From Bradyrhizobium sp. CCBAU 53351 (GTDB lineage Bacteria; Pseudomonadota; Alphaproteobacteria; Rhizobiales; Xanthobacteraceae): a stretch of DNA of 64,000 nucleotides. Position numbers and translations under genes: made by a program. Shown piece by piece: positions 29,626-38,571 of this stretch. The DNA lies in NCBI RefSeq assembly GCF_015291745.1, contig NZ_CP030059.1:2693501-2757500 (forward strand), read 5' to 3'. The notes below the pieces were generated by a model. It ran no database searches, was not told the DNA's origin, and worked only from the letters and a program-made list of their open reading frames with translations. How positions within the stretch are numbered: position 1 is the first letter of the stretch; each line of letters opens with the position of its first letter.

Positions 29626-30756
29626 ATGGCCGCAGCAGATCCGAATGCCGAGCAGGCCCCGGTGAGTCTCGAGCGCTATCGCTTGCGCCTCGGCTTCTGG
29701 CAGGCGATCTGGGGCACGCTGATCAGCGGCGGTGTCGCCGTTGCCATTCCAGCCGCGGTCGATGCCTACAAGGCGCGGCTCGATCTCAGGAAGGCGGAGC
29801 AGGAGGTCGCCCTCAAGCAGAAGGAGATCGAGAGCAAGGCCCAGGATCTGCACCAGACCTACATCTCGAAATTCATCGACACGGCCCTCAACCAGGACAT
29901 CGAGTTGCGCCTGCGCTTCTCCGAATACTTCTCGTATGTCTCGGACAAGGACAGCAGGGAGCAATGGAGGCTCTATCACGACGGCTTGGAGAAGCGGCGC
30001 GACGCGATCAGACAGAGCATCAACGACAAGGAGATGGATGCTGCGCATCTGGGCGCGCATGCTCGACCGAGCGAAGCCGACCAGATCAAACTTGCGGCCC
30101 TGCGCAGGGAGCTCGATTGGAACTATGCGGAGGTCGGATACGCGAGACAGGACAGCAATATCACCGTGCCGAGCCAACCGACTGTTGCCCCGAGGTTCGA
30201 TCGGAAAGCGATCCAGTCGGAGGCCGAGCAACTCTTTGACCAAGCCACCCTCGATCCCCAACGCCTGTCCGATCTGGACAAGTTCGTTGGGCGCATCCAG
30301 GCCAACAAGGAGCGATATCAGTCCATCGAAGCCAGGATGAGTGTGCCCTGGTACGTCGTGGGCTTGATTCACGCGGATACCAATTTCGATTTTTCGCGTC
30401 ACCTGAACGGCGATCCGCTGTCGGCCAAGACCGTGAACGTCCCGAAGGGACGACCCTCAGGCGATCCGCCGTTCTCTTGGGAGGATAGCACGATCGACTA
30501 TCTCACCCTCCTTGGTTGGCAAGGTCTCGATTGGTCCGGCATCGGAACGGTCTTGTACCGGCTGGAAAGCTTCAACGGGCTCGGCTATCGAAACCACAAT
30601 GCCAGGTCGCCGTATGTCTGGGGCTGCACCAATTTGTACGTGTCCGGAAAGTTCGGACGTGACGCCACCTTTGATCCCAATTTGAAGGACATGCGATGCG
30701 GGGTGGGCGCGGCTCTTAAAATGCTCATGCAGCGCAAGATTGTCGAGCTGCCGTAG
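29626..30756 (+). CDS. Membrane-anchored protein with C-terminal lysozyme-like domain
   Basis: A 376-residue protein with one membrane segment at ~22-44 (FWQAIWGTLISGGVAVAIPA). A charged coiled coil spans ~48-75 (AEQEVALKQKEIESKAQ), followed by a helical middle region. A C-terminal ~130-residue domain begins SVPWYVVGLIHAD and continues with HLNGDPLSAKT, PPFSWEDSTIDYL and RLESFNGLGYR. That domain matches the 'lysozyme family protein' group (COG5526) that I recall. The start at 29626 is set by GGCGGGGA just before it; the frame itself runs back to 29503. It lies 195 bases after tpsB on the same strand. The catalytic Glu I expect in the IHxxE position is not obvious (IHADTN). It may cut or only bind peptidoglycan. 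Confidence 0.65.
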   Translation: MAAADPNAEQAPVSLERYRLRLGFWQAIWGTLISGGVAVAIPAAVDAYKARLDLRKAEQEVALKQKEIESKAQDLHQTYISKFIDTALNQDIELRLRFSEYFSYVSDKDSREQWRLYHDGLEKRRDAIRQSINDKEMDAAHLGAHARPSEADQIKLAALRRELDWNYAEVGYARQDSNITVPSQPTVAPRFDRKAIQSEAEQLFDQATLDPQRLSDLDKFVGRIQANKERYQSIEARMSVPWYVVGLIHADTNFDFSRHLNGDPLSAKTVNVPKGRPSGDPPFSWEDSTIDYLTLLGWQGLDWSGIGTVLYRLESFNGLGYRNHNARSPYVWGCTNLYVSGKFGRDATFDPNLKDMRCGVGAALKMLMQRKIVELP

Positions 30757-30773
30757 CGGAAATCCCGTTCGTC

Positions 30774-31406
30774 TCAGCGCCGCAAGGTAAACTCGTCGGC
30801 GCCCAGCCGGTGCTCCCATTTCGCCTGCTCGAGCTCGGGTTGGTCGCATTCGACCTCGGGATAGCCGATGCAGAGATAGGCGATGAATTTCCAGGTATCC
30901 GGCACGTCGAGAATGGCATGGATGCGATCCGGGTTGAGGATCGACACCCAGCCGAGGCCGATGCCTTCCGCGCGCGCGGCGAGCCACATCGCGGTGATCG
31001 CGGCGACGACGGAATATTCCGTGGTCTCCGGCATGGTGGCGCGGCCGAGGCCATGACCGGTGTCGCTGGCCTTGTCGGCGAACACGGCGAGATGGCCGGG
31101 CGCCTGTTCGAGGCCCGACAGTTTCAGCGTGGCATAACGCGCGGCACGCTCGCCGGAATAGCAGCTGAGCGCATCGGCATTGCATGCCCTGAAGTCTTCG
31201 ATCACGGCCCGGCGCCGCGCGGCGTCATCGACGATGACGAAGCGCCAGGGCTGGCTGAGGCCGACCGAGGGTGACAGGCAGGCGGTCTCGATCAGCCCTG
31301 CGATGGCGCCCTCCGGCAGCGGATCGCTGCGAAAGCGGCGGACGTCGCGGCGCCACACGAACAGCTCGTGCAGTTGCCGACGGAAGCTGTCGTCGAACTC
31401 GACCAT
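30774..31406 (-). CDS. bluB: 5,6-dimethylbenzimidazole synthase BluB
   Basis: A 210-residue flavin-dependent nitroreductase-fold enzyme that breaks reduced FMN with oxygen to make 5,6-dimethylbenzimidazole, the lower ligand of cobalamin. Family stretches are visible: FVWRRDVRRF at ~16-25, SPSVGLSQPWRF at ~45-56 and GLGWVSILNP at ~148-157. The gene is the last of the minus-strand cobP-cobV-bluB run and lies 4 bases after cobV. Its presence shows the cell makes its own aerobic lower ligand. It converges on the lysozyme-like gene with a 17-base gap between stops. Confidence 0.93.
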   Translation of the reverse strand: MVEFDDSFRRQLHELFVWRRDVRRFRSDPLPEGAIAGLIETACLSPSVGLSQPWRFVIVDDAARRRAVIEDFRACNADALSCYSGERAARYATLKLSGLEQAPGHLAVFADKASDTGHGLGRATMPETTEYSVVAAITAMWLAARAEGIGLGWVSILNPDRIHAILDVPDTWKFIAYLCIGYPEVECDQPELEQAKWEHRLGADEFTLRR

Positions 31407-31410
31407 GGGG

Positions 31411-32193
31411 TCAACGTCCGATCTGAAAGGCTGCGGCGACCAGCAGGATCAAGATTTCGCCGATCTGCTCGAACGCTCCGAGAATGTCGCCGGTCTGCCC
31501 GCCGATCTGGCGGATGGCCAGCCGCGCCAACGTCCATCCGGCGAGCGACAGCAGGACCAGGCCGACCAGCGCCTTGCCTGGCCCCAACGCCAGGACGAGC
31601 GCGAGCGTTCCAACCGCGAAGGCGATGGCGACACTGCGGCCCGGCGGCACGCCGGTGCTCGCTGACAGTCCGTCCGGCCGCGCGGGCGGCACCAGCGACA
31701 TGAAGGCCGGCACGCCCGCGCGCGCCGCCGCATGCGCGGCGCACAGCGCCAGCGCGGCGGCGATGGGATCGGCGATCGTCGCGAGCGCGCTCCAGCGTAG
31801 GCCGAACGACAGGATCAGCGCGCAGGCTCCGTACGTTCCGATCCGGCTGTCACGCATGATCTCCAGCTTGCGCTCGCGCGTGCGTCCGCCGCCAAGTCCG
31901 TCGGCGGTATCTGCGAGACCGTCCTCGTGCAGCGCGCCGGTGATGAGGGCGGTGGTCGCCAGGGCGAGCAGGGCAGCAAGGTTCGGTGTCAACCCGCAAC
32001 GGAAGGCGACCTTGTAGGCGAAGGCGCCGGCAAGGCCGACCAGCAGTCCCGCGAAGGGAAGCGCCCAGGTCGCCCGCGCGATGGCGCCGTCAGCCGCCGG
32101 CTTCGACGATGCCACCGGGAGGATCGTGACGAACGACGCCGCCATCCTGAGATCGGCGACAATGTCTTTGAGGAGTTCGGCGCGCGGCATCAT
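31411..32193 (-). CDS. cobV: Adenosylcobinamide-GDP ribazoletransferase (cobalamin synthase) CobV
   Basis: A 260-residue polytopic inner-membrane protein with several hydrophobic helices and the conserved acidic motif ALHEDGLADTADG near residues 87-99. It joins alpha-ribazole (or its phosphate) to adenosylcobinamide-GDP, the last assembly step of the nucleotide loop (CobS in Salmonella naming). Its start overlaps the cobP stop by 4 bases (ATGA), and bluB follows after 4 bases, so the three are one operon for nucleotide-loop assembly. Confidence 0.93.
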   Translation of the reverse strand: MMPRAELLKDIVADLRMAASFVTILPVASSKPAADGAIARATWALPFAGLLVGLAGAFAYKVAFRCGLTPNLAALLALATTALITGALHEDGLADTADGLGGGRTRERKLEIMRDSRIGTYGACALILSFGLRWSALATIADPIAAALALCAAHAAARAGVPAFMSLVPPARPDGLSASTGVPPGRSVAIAFAVGTLALVLALGPGKALVGLVLLSLAGWTLARLAIRQIGGQTGDILGAFEQIGEILILLVAAAFQIGR

Positions 32194-32693
32194 TTCAGTT
32201 TCATCGGCAGGCCGGCGACGACGAACTCGACCTCGTCAGCGATCGCAGCGATCATCTGGTTCATGATCCCGGCGGCATCGCGAAAACTGCGCGCCAGCGC
32301 ATTGTCGGGGACAATGCCGAGGCCGACTTCATTGGTGACGAGCACGACGGGGCTTTTCAAGCGGGGGAGGACGGCTGCGAGTTCGGTCACTTCGTGCTCC
32401 CAGTCGCGCGTCGCATGCATCAGATTGGAGAGCCACAGCGTCAGGCAGTCCACCAGTCGTGCGCCGCCGCCGTCCGTCTCGGCCAGTGCGGATACGAGAT
32501 CGAGCGGCACCTCGCGTTCGAGCCAGTCGGTTCCGCGCCGCGAGCGATGCTTCGCGATGCGCGCCTCCATCTCGGTATCGAGCGCTTCGGCCGTCGCGAC
32601 ATAGACCGGCTGGCCGGCAAAGGTGCGCGTGCGCATTTCCGCGCGCTTGCTCTTGCCCGATCGGGCTCCGCCCGTGATCAAGATGACGGCCAT
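32190..32693 (-). CDS. cobP: Bifunctional adenosylcobinamide kinase/guanylyltransferase CobP
   Basis: A 167-residue cytosolic enzyme that phosphorylates adenosylcobinamide and then transfers GMP to it (CobU in Salmonella). The P-loop is GGARSGKS at ~8-15, followed by the family stretches YVATAEALDTEM, RIAKHRSRRG and VLVTNEVGLGIVP. The ATG at 32693 is preferred to an upstream frame start at 32726 because GAGGAG lies just before it and it places the P-loop at the usual distance from the N-terminus. It heads the minus-strand operon cobP-cobV-bluB and is divergent from cobD across 122 bases. Confidence 0.93.
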   Translation of the reverse strand: MAVILITGGARSGKSKRAEMRTRTFAGQPVYVATAEALDTEMEARIAKHRSRRGTDWLEREVPLDLVSALAETDGGGARLVDCLTLWLSNLMHATRDWEHEVTELAAVLPRLKSPVVLVTNEVGLGIVPDNALARSFRDAAGIMNQMIAAIADEVEFVVAGLPMKLK

Positions 32694-32765
32694 GAAACTC
32701 TCCTCGAGGGCCTGACTAACCATCAATCGCCGCCAAAGACAAAGCCGAAATCAGATGCGGAGGGG

Positions 32766-32793
32766 GTTGCGCTTGGCCCTCGCTTTGCGCAAC
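32766..32793 (+). promoter_or_regulatory. Inverted repeat in the cobP-cobD divergent region
   Basis: GTTGCGC (32766-32772) and GCGCAAC (32787-32793) flank a 14-base spacer, 22 bases before the cobD start codon. It could be an operator or a leader hairpin. No cobalamin riboswitch consensus is present in this gap. Confidence 0.3.
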
Positions 32794-32815
32794 AGGGGCG
32801 GGACAGGAGGCGAGA

Positions 32816-33757
32816 TTGGGCTTTGCGGGCGCGATGGTGGTGGCGATGGCGGTGGATGCCCTCCTGGGCTGGCCGTCATGGCTGTTCGCGTGGATCGGTC
32901 ATCCCGTGACCTGGCTGGGTCGGCTGATCGGCGCCATCGATCGCAGCTGGAATCGCGCCTCCGATCCGCCGGCGCTCCGCCGCGCGGCCGGTATCGCCGG
33001 AGCGCTCTTGGTGATCGCAGCCGCCGTTGCGATCGGTTGGATGATTCAGGTCTTGCTGCCCGCGGGTTGGATCCAGATCGTGCTGGTCGGTGTCCTGGCC
33101 TGGCCCCTGGCCGCGCTGCGCTCGTTGCACGATCACGTCGCGGCGGTTGCGGCTCCGTTGCTGGCCGGGGACATTGCGTCCGCGCGCGAGGCGGTTTCGC
33201 GTATCGTCGGTCGCGATCCCGCGGCGCTCGATGAGGCCGGGATCGCGCGTGCGGCGATCGAGAGCCTTGCAGAGAACGCGTCCGACGGCATCGTGGCGCC
33301 GGTGTTCTGGGGCGCGCTGTTCGGATTGCCCGGCATTTTGGGCTACAAGGCGATCAACACGCTGGACTCCATGATCGGCCATCGCAGCGAGCGCCACGAA
33401 GCCTTCGGTTGGGCCGCCGCGCGCATCGACGATGTCGTCAACTTCATCCCGGCGCGCCTGACCGGATTCCTGTTCGTGCTGCTGGCGCCGCGACGATCCG
33501 AAGCGCTGGCGTGCATGACGCGGGATGCGCGCCGTCACCGCTCGCCCAATGCGGGCTGGCCGGAAGCGGCCATGGCCGGCGCACTCGGTGTACGGCTCAG
33601 CGGCCCCCGCATCTATCACGGCAGCATCACGAACGAGCCCTGGCTCAATGAAGGCGCGCGCGATCCGCTGGCCGCGGATATCGGCGAGGGACTAACGGTT
33701 TATCGCCGCGCCATGTTGCTGCTAGCCGGTGTGCTTGCGATCCTGGCCTTCGCGTGA
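32816..33757 (+). CDS. cobD: Adenosylcobinamide-phosphate synthase CobD (CbiB)
   Basis: A 313-residue inner-membrane protein that attaches the aminopropanol linker to adenosylcobyric acid. Family motifs include HPVTWLGRLIGAID at ~28-41, ESLAENASDGIVAPVFW near 150-166 and the KAINTLDSMIGH stretch near 180. The start is TTG at 32816, supported by GGAGG five bases upstream. The stop overlaps the start of cobC by 4 bases (GTGA). The pair cobD-cobC supplies the linker and its attachment. Confidence 0.93.
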   Translation: MGFAGAMVVAMAVDALLGWPSWLFAWIGHPVTWLGRLIGAIDRSWNRASDPPALRRAAGIAGALLVIAAAVAIGWMIQVLLPAGWIQIVLVGVLAWPLAALRSLHDHVAAVAAPLLAGDIASAREAVSRIVGRDPAALDEAGIARAAIESLAENASDGIVAPVFWGALFGLPGILGYKAINTLDSMIGHRSERHEAFGWAAARIDDVVNFIPARLTGFLFVLLAPRRSEALACMTRDARRHRSPNAGWPEAAMAGALGVRLSGPRIYHGSITNEPWLNEGARDPLAADIGEGLTVYRRAMLLLAGVLAILAFA

Positions 33758-34734
33758 AAGAACGGGGCATGCGCGAGCACGGTGGAAATCTCGATCTGGC
33801 CCAGCAGCGTTTTGGCGGACGCGCTGAGGACTGGATCGACCTGTCGACCGGGATCAACCGGCTGCCTTATCCCGTGGGCGAGGTGACGGCGCGCGCGTGG
33901 ACGGCGCTGCCATCGCGAGCCGAAACCGACGCTCTGCATCAGGCTGCGCGGCACGCCTACCGCACGCGCGCGCCGATCGTCGCACTGGGCGGCGCGCAGG
34001 CCGCCATTCAATTGCTGCCGCAACTCGGGCCGCCCGGCCGCGCGGGCATCTTGGCTCCGACCTATAATGAGTATGCGGGCGTGCTGTCGGCCGCGGGCTG
34101 GGACGTGCAGGAGGTCGGCGAGCTCGGCGCGCTTGAAGACGCAGACCTCGCCATCGTCGTCAATCCCAACAATCCCGACGGCCGGAATCATGCGCCAAAG
34201 GATCTGCTCGCGCTTCTGCCGGGCGTCGGCCGTCTCGTGATCGACGAGAGCTTTGCCGATGCTGTTCCGGCATTGTCGCTCGCGAGCGAAGCGGATCGGC
34301 CTGGACTGCTGGTCCTGCGCTCCTTCGGAAAGTTTTATGGTCTTGCCGGCCTGCGGCTGGGTTTCGCACTTGGTAGTGCGGCTGATGTGGCCAAGCTCGC
34401 GGCGGCTTCGGGGCCATGGCCGGTCTCGGGTGCAGCGATCGCCATCGGTTGTCGCGCGCTGCACGACGATGCCTGGGCCGAGGCCACGACCGCGCGGCTT
34501 GCGCGCGATTGCGTTCGTCTCGACGAGATGGCGCGTGCGCAGGGATGGCGGCTCGTCGGCGGCGCGTCGCTGTTTCGTCTCTACGAAACGCCGGATGCGC
34601 TTGCCGCGCAGGAGCAGCTGGCACATCGCCATATCTGGTCGCGCGTGTTCACGCACAATCCGACATGGCTGAGGCTCGGCCTTCCCGGCAGCGAAAGCGA
34701 ATGGTCGCGGCTCGGAGAGGCGCTAGCGTGCTAG
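33754..34734 (+). CDS. cobC: Threonine-phosphate decarboxylase CobC (CobD in Salmonella), PLP-dependent
   Basis: A 326-residue fold-type I aminotransferase-like enzyme that makes (R)-1-amino-2-propanol phosphate for the nucleotide loop. Visible motifs are [12 protein letters not shown] near the N-terminus, [17 protein letters not shown] and the PLP lysine in [15 protein letters not shown]. The start is GTG at 33754, within the cobD stop. Its 3' end overlaps the 3' end of the opposing cobQ by 12 bases. Naming follows Pseudomonas denitrificans. Confidence 0.9.
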   Translation: MKERGMREHGGNLDLAQQRFGGRAEDWIDLSTGINRLPYPVGEVTARAWTALPSRAETDALHQAARHAYRTRAPIVALGGAQAAIQLLPQLGPPGRAGILAPTYNEYAGVLSAAGWDVQEVGELGALEDADLAIVVNPNNPDGRNHAPKDLLALLPGVGRLVIDESFADAVPALSLASEADRPGLLVLRSFGKFYGLAGLRLGFALGSAADVAKLAAASGPWPVSGAAIAIGCRALHDDAWAEATTARLARDCVRLDEMARAQGWRLVGGASLFRLYETPDALAAQEQLAHRHIWSRVFTHNPTWLRLGLPGSESEWSRLGEALAC

Positions 34735-36171
34735 CGCGAGCAGGCCTTCGACGTCGAGATGCTTTTCGATGTGATCGGCCAACGCCTCGAGCGCGCTCTC
34801 GACTCGGGCCGCATACGGCTCGTTACCGGCGGGAATGTCGAGCTTTGCCAGGTACGCCTTGCGGAAATCATCCGAGGTGAACAGGCCGTGCAGATAGCTG
34901 CCCTGCACGCGGCCGTCGCGCGAGATCGCGCCTTCCGGCTCGTCGTTCAGCTTCGCGAAGGGACGTGCGCGATCCGGTCCGTCGGTGCGGCCGATGTGGA
35001 TTTCATAAGCTTCGATCGGCTGCTCCGTGGCGGCATGCACCGCCGCGACACGCGTCAGCGTCTTCTGCGGGCTCATCACCGTCTCCACATCCAGCAGCCC
35101 GAGCCCCGGCGTGTCGCCCGCGGGCCCTTCGATGCCGTCGGGATCGGCGACGCGGCGCCCGAGCATCTGGTAGCCGCCGCAGAGGCCGAGCACGTGGCCG
35201 CCCCGGCGATGATGCGCGAGCAGGTCGATGTCCCAGCCCTGCGCGCGCAGGAAGGCGAGATCGCCGCGAGTGGATTTTGAGCCGGGGATGATGACGAGCC
35301 TGACGTCGCCGGGGATTGCTTCGCCGGGGCGCACCATCACGAGATCGACTGAAGGCTCGAGCTTGAGCGGATCGAGATCGTCGAAATTGGCGATCCGCGA
35401 CAGCGCGAGGCACGCGATCTTGCACTGGCCCGGCTTGCGCGCGTCGCTCAGCCCCAGCGCGTCCTCGGCCGGCAGCTCGCCGGCGCGGGCAAACCAGGGC
35501 AGCACGCCGAAACCGCGCCAGGCGGTTTTTTCTTCGATCAGCCGGTAGCCGTCGTCGAACAGCGTGGGATCGCCGCGGAACTTGTTGATGACAAAACCTT
35601 GGATCATCGCGGCATCGTCAGGATCGATCACCGTCTTGATGCCGACGAGCTGGGCGATGACGCCGCCGCGATCGATGTCGCCAATCAGTACGACGGGCAC
35701 GTCGGCCTTGCGCGCAAAGCCCATATTGGCGATGTCGGCCTTGCGCAGATTCACTTCGGCCGGGCTGCCGGCGCCTTCGACCAGCACCAGATCGGCGCGC
35801 GCCTTCAGCCGCTCGAAGCTCTCCAGCACCGCGCCCATTAGCGAGGGCTTCATGGCCGCATAGTCGCGCGCGCGCGCCGTCGCGATGCGCTTGCCATGCA
35901 CGATGACCTGCGCGCCGACATCGGTCTCGGGCTTGAGCAGCACCGGATTCATGTCGGTGTGCGGTTCGACGCCGGCGGCGAGCGCCTGCAACGCCTGCGC
36001 GCGGCCGATCTCGCCGCCATCGACGGTGACGGCCGCGTTGTTCGACATGTTCTGCGGCTTGAAGGGGAGCACACGCAAGCCCCGCCGCGTGAAGGCGCGC
36101 GCGAGACCGGCGACGATGAGCGACTTGCCCACGTCCGAGCCGGCCCCCTGAATCATCAGCGCCCGTGCCAT
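34723..36171 (-). CDS. cobQ: Cobyric acid synthase CobQ
   Basis: A 482-residue glutamine-dependent amidotransferase that amidates positions b, d, e and g of adenosylcobyrinic acid a,c-diamide. The N-terminal synthetase domain has the P-loop-like [10 protein letters not shown] at ~10-19, and the C-terminal class I-like glutaminase domain has the nucleophile Cys in [12 protein letters not shown]. The length is normal. It lies 5 bases after cobO on the minus strand, forming cobO-cobQ, two consecutive pathway steps. It is convergent with cobC. Confidence 0.94.
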   Translation of the reverse strand: MARALMIQGAGSDVGKSLIVAGLARAFTRRGLRVLPFKPQNMSNNAAVTVDGGEIGRAQALQALAAGVEPHTDMNPVLLKPETDVGAQVIVHGKRIATARARDYAAMKPSLMGAVLESFERLKARADLVLVEGAGSPAEVNLRKADIANMGFARKADVPVVLIGDIDRGGVIAQLVGIKTVIDPDDAAMIQGFVINKFRGDPTLFDDGYRLIEEKTAWRGFGVLPWFARAGELPAEDALGLSDARKPGQCKIACLALSRIANFDDLDPLKLEPSVDLVMVRPGEAIPGDVRLVIIPGSKSTRGDLAFLRAQGWDIDLLAHHRRGGHVLGLCGGYQMLGRRVADPDGIEGPAGDTPGLGLLDVETVMSPQKTLTRVAAVHAATEQPIEAYEIHIGRTDGPDRARPFAKLNDEPEGAISRDGRVQGSYLHGLFTSDDFRKAYLAKLDIPAGNEPYAARVESALEALADHIEKHLDVEGLLALAR

Positions 36172-36176
36172 CGACT

Positions 36177-36812
36177 TCAGAACTCGACGCCGGCCTGCGC
36201 CTTGATGCCGGAGCGGAAGGGGTGCTTGACCAGCGTCATCTCGGTGACGAGATCGGCGATCTCGATCAGCTCGTCCTTGGCGTTGCGCCCGGTGAGCACG
36301 ACGTGAGTCATCGGCGGCTTCGAGGTCGTCAGGAACTCCACCACCTCGGCGATGTCGAGATAGTCGTAGCGCAGCGCGATGTTGATCTCGTCGAGCACGA
36401 CCATGCGCAGGCTCTCGTCAAGGATCAGCTCCTTGGCCTTCTCCCAGCCGGCGCGCGCGGCGGCGATGTCGCGGGCGCGGTCCTGTGTCTCCCAGGTGAA
36501 GCCTTCGCCCATCGCGTGGAACTGACAGAGCTCGCCGAAATGGCCGGTGAGCAGGCGCCGCTCGCCGGTGTCCCAGGCACCCTTGATGAACTGCACGACG
36601 GCGCAGGGGAAGCCGTGAGCGACGCAGCGCACGATCATGCCGAAAGCCGAGGAGGACTTGCCCTTGCCGGCGCCGGTGTGCACGATGATGAGGCCCTTTT
36701 CGCCGCTCTTGGTCGCCATGATCTTGCCGCGGGCGGCCTTCTTCTTCGCCATTTTCTGGGCGTGCCTGATGTCGGTGTCCTCGGTTGTTTGGGTATCCGG
36801 TTCAGGCGTCAT
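36177..36812 (-). CDS. cobO: Cob(I)yrinic acid a,c-diamide adenosyltransferase CobO
   Basis: A 211-residue CobA/CobO/BtuR-type adenosyltransferase that adds the 5'-deoxyadenosyl upper ligand from ATP. The P-loop is [31 protein letters not shown] and HVVLTGRNA follow, as in the family. The N-terminal ~30 residues are a lysine-rich extension ahead of the core. The start at 36812 is chosen over 36854 because the extra residues overlap the leader of the divergent operon and look unlike the family. It heads the minus-strand cobO-cobQ operon, divergent from the riboswitch-led cob operon. Confidence 0.92.
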   Translation of the reverse strand: MTPEPDTQTTEDTDIRHAQKMAKKKAARGKIMATKSGEKGLIIVHTGAGKGKSSSAFGMIVRCVAHGFPCAVVQFIKGAWDTGERRLLTGHFGELCQFHAMGEGFTWETQDRARDIAAARAGWEKAKELILDESLRMVVLDEINIALRYDYLDIAEVVEFLTTSKPPMTHVVLTGRNAKDELIEIADLVTEMTLVKHPFRSGIKAQAGVEF

Positions 36813-36854
36813 GGGTCCCGGTCCTTCGGCTTGACAAGAGGCGGCCACCGGCAA

Positions 36855-37060
36855 ATGGTGGCCCGGCGTTGGTTCCTGTCCTATGACAGGCGAAGAGGGA
36901 ATGCGATAGGGTCCGAATCGGCAAGATTAGGGTCCAAAATGCAGCCGCCCCCGCGACCGTGACCGGAGAGATGCCCGAAGCCACTGATTCCCACGGGAAT
37001 CGGGAAGGCGGGGATCGAAGGGCAAAACCCTGCTCCGCAAGCCGGGAGACCTGCCAGCGC
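36855..37060 (+). promoter_or_regulatory. Cobalamin riboswitch 1, leader of the DUF1636-cobW-cobN operon
   Basis: Conserved cobalamin-riboswitch blocks appear in order: GGGAATGCG (36898-36906), GCCGCCCCCGCGACCGTGA (36943-36961), AGCCACTG (36979-36986), CGGGAAGGCG (37001-37010) and the B12 box AGCCGGGAGACCTGCC (37039-37054). The core reads ACCGTGA where the other two riboswitches here read ACTGTAA. The element fills most of the 353-base gap between cobO and the next gene. By family knowledge it lowers expression of the downstream genes when adenosylcobalamin is plentiful. Outer stem limits are approximate. Confidence 0.93.
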
Positions 37061-37165
37061 GACGAGTTTTGGACCGGCGGACGGGGTGTTCCGCGACGGG
37101 GAAACGGGCCTTCTGAAGAATGGTCCGTGTGCCTCATCGCCTCCCGCTGATATCTGGAAGAGGCG

Positions 37166-37540
37166 ATGACCGTCACACTTCATGTCTGCATCACCTGCCG
37201 TGCCGGCGAGACGCTCGGCGAGGGCGAGACGACGCCCGGCAAGCGCCTGCATGGTGCGATCCTCGAGGCTGGCGTGCCTGACGGCGTCAATGTGGTTCCC
37301 GTCGAATGCCTCTCTGCATGCAGCCAGGGCTGCTCGGTCGCGCTCAGCGCGCCCGGCCGCTGGTCCTATGTCTATGGCCGCCTGTCGGATGCGAATGCGC
37401 AGGACGTGGTCGCGGGCGCGGCGGCCTACGCGGCCGCGCCCGATGGCCTCGTGCCCTGGCGCAGCCGGCCCGAAATCTTCCGCAAGCAGTCGCTTGCCCG
37501 CATTCCCCCTGTTGCCGTCGTGCCGGAGGCCGCCGAATGA
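37166..37540 (+). CDS. DUF1636 family metal-binding-like protein
   Basis: A 124-residue cytosolic protein with a thioredoxin-like ferredoxin cysteine pattern: CITC at 8-11 and ECLSACSQGC at ~47-56. This family is described only as a predicted metal-binding protein and often sits beside cobW and cobN. Possible jobs are iron-sulfur or cobalt handling for the chelatase or for CobG. The ATG is preceded by GGAAGAGGCG, and the gene is the first of the riboswitch-controlled operon. Its stop overlaps the cobW start by 4 bases. Function is unproven. Confidence 0.82.
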   Translation: MTVTLHVCITCRAGETLGEGETTPGKRLHGAILEAGVPDGVNVVPVECLSACSQGCSVALSAPGRWSYVYGRLSDANAQDVVAGAAAYAAAPDGLVPWRSRPEIFRKQSLARIPPVAVVPEAAE

Positions 37541-38571
37541 GCTCGCTCGCAAAAGTCCCTGTGACGGTGGTCACCGGTTTCCTCGGCTCCGGCAAGACGA
37601 CGCTGATCCAGCATCTGCTCGCGAATCCCAATGGCAAGAAGCTCGCGGTGCTCGTCAACGAGTTCGGCAGCGAGGGCGTCGACGGCGAGATCCTGAAGTC
37701 CTGCGCCGACGCCAATTGCCCCGAAGAGAACATCGTCGAGCTCGCCAATGGCTGCATCTGCTGCACCGTCGCCGATGATTTCATTCCGACCATGGAGCAG
37801 CTCTTGGCGCGCCCCGTGCGGCCCGATCACATCCTGATCGAGACCTCGGGCCTGGCGTTGCCGAAGCCACTCTTGAAGGCGTTCGACTGGCCCGAGATCC
37901 GCTCGCGCATCACGGTCGACGGCGTGATCGCGCTGGCCGATGCCGAGGCCGTCGCGGCCGGCCGCTTCGCGCCCGATCCTGATGCGGTCGAAGCGCAGCG
38001 CGCGGCGGACGAAAATCTCGACCACGAGACGCCGCTGTCGGAAGTGTTCGAGGACCAGATCGCCTGCGCCGACATCGTGCTGCTGACCAAGGCCGACCTT
38101 GCGGGCGCCGCCGGGATCGAAGCCGCCAGGGCTGTGATCACCGCCGAGATGCCGCGCCGCGTGCCGATGCTGCCCGTCACTGACGGCGCGATCGACGCCC
38201 GCTTGATCCTCGGCCTCGGCGCTGCCGCCGAGAACGATCTCGCCGCACGTCCCTCGCATCACGACGGCGAGGAGGAGCACGAGCACGATGATTTTGCCTC
38301 CGTCGTGATCGATCTCCCTGAGGTCGCCGACATCGACGCGCTGGTCGCCTCGGTGCAGAAGCTGGCGCGCGAGCAGAATGTGCTGCGCGCCAAGGGCTAT
38401 ATCGCGGTGGCGGGCAAGCCGATGCGCCTGTTGCTGCAGGCGGTCGGCGAGCGCGTGCGCCACCAGTTCGACAAGCCCTGGGGCGCAGATCTCCGGCAAT
38501 CAAAGCTCGTCGTGATCGGCGAGCATGGCGATATCGACGAGGCCGCGATCAGGTTGGGATTAGGTATCTGA
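37537..38571 (+). CDS. cobW: CobW, G3E-family GTPase for cobalt insertion
   Basis: A 344-residue G3E GTPase thought to act as a cobalt metallochaperone for CobN. Walker A is GFLGSGKTT at 14-22; the metal site GCICC has Cys73, Cys75 and Cys76. A histidine/glutamate-rich loop (HHDGEEEHEHDD) near residue 250 probably also binds metal. A CobW C-terminal domain follows. The frame is open from 37306, but the ATG at 37537 inside the stop of the DUF1636 gene is the natural start. The stop shares one base with the cobN start (TGATG), so translation is coupled. Confidence 0.94.
   Translation: MSSLAKVPVTVVTGFLGSGKTTLIQHLLANPNGKKLAVLVNEFGSEGVDGEILKSCADANCPEENIVELANGCICCTVADDFIPTMEQLLARPVRPDHILIETSGLALPKPLLKAFDWPEIRSRITVDGVIALADAEAVAAGRFAPDPDAVEAQRAADENLDHETPLSEVFEDQIACADIVLLTKADLAGAAGIEAARAVITAEMPRRVPMLPVTDGAIDARLILGLGAAAENDLAARPSHHDGEEEHEHDDFASVVIDLPEVADIDALVASVQKLAREQNVLRAKGYIAVAGKPMRLLLQAVGERVRHQFDKPWGADLRQSKLVVIGEHGDIDEAAIRLGLGI

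Noticed and set aside
37306..37536. N-terminal extension of cobW
   Set aside because: It overlaps the DUF1636 gene in another frame; the G3E fold begins just after the ATG at 37537.
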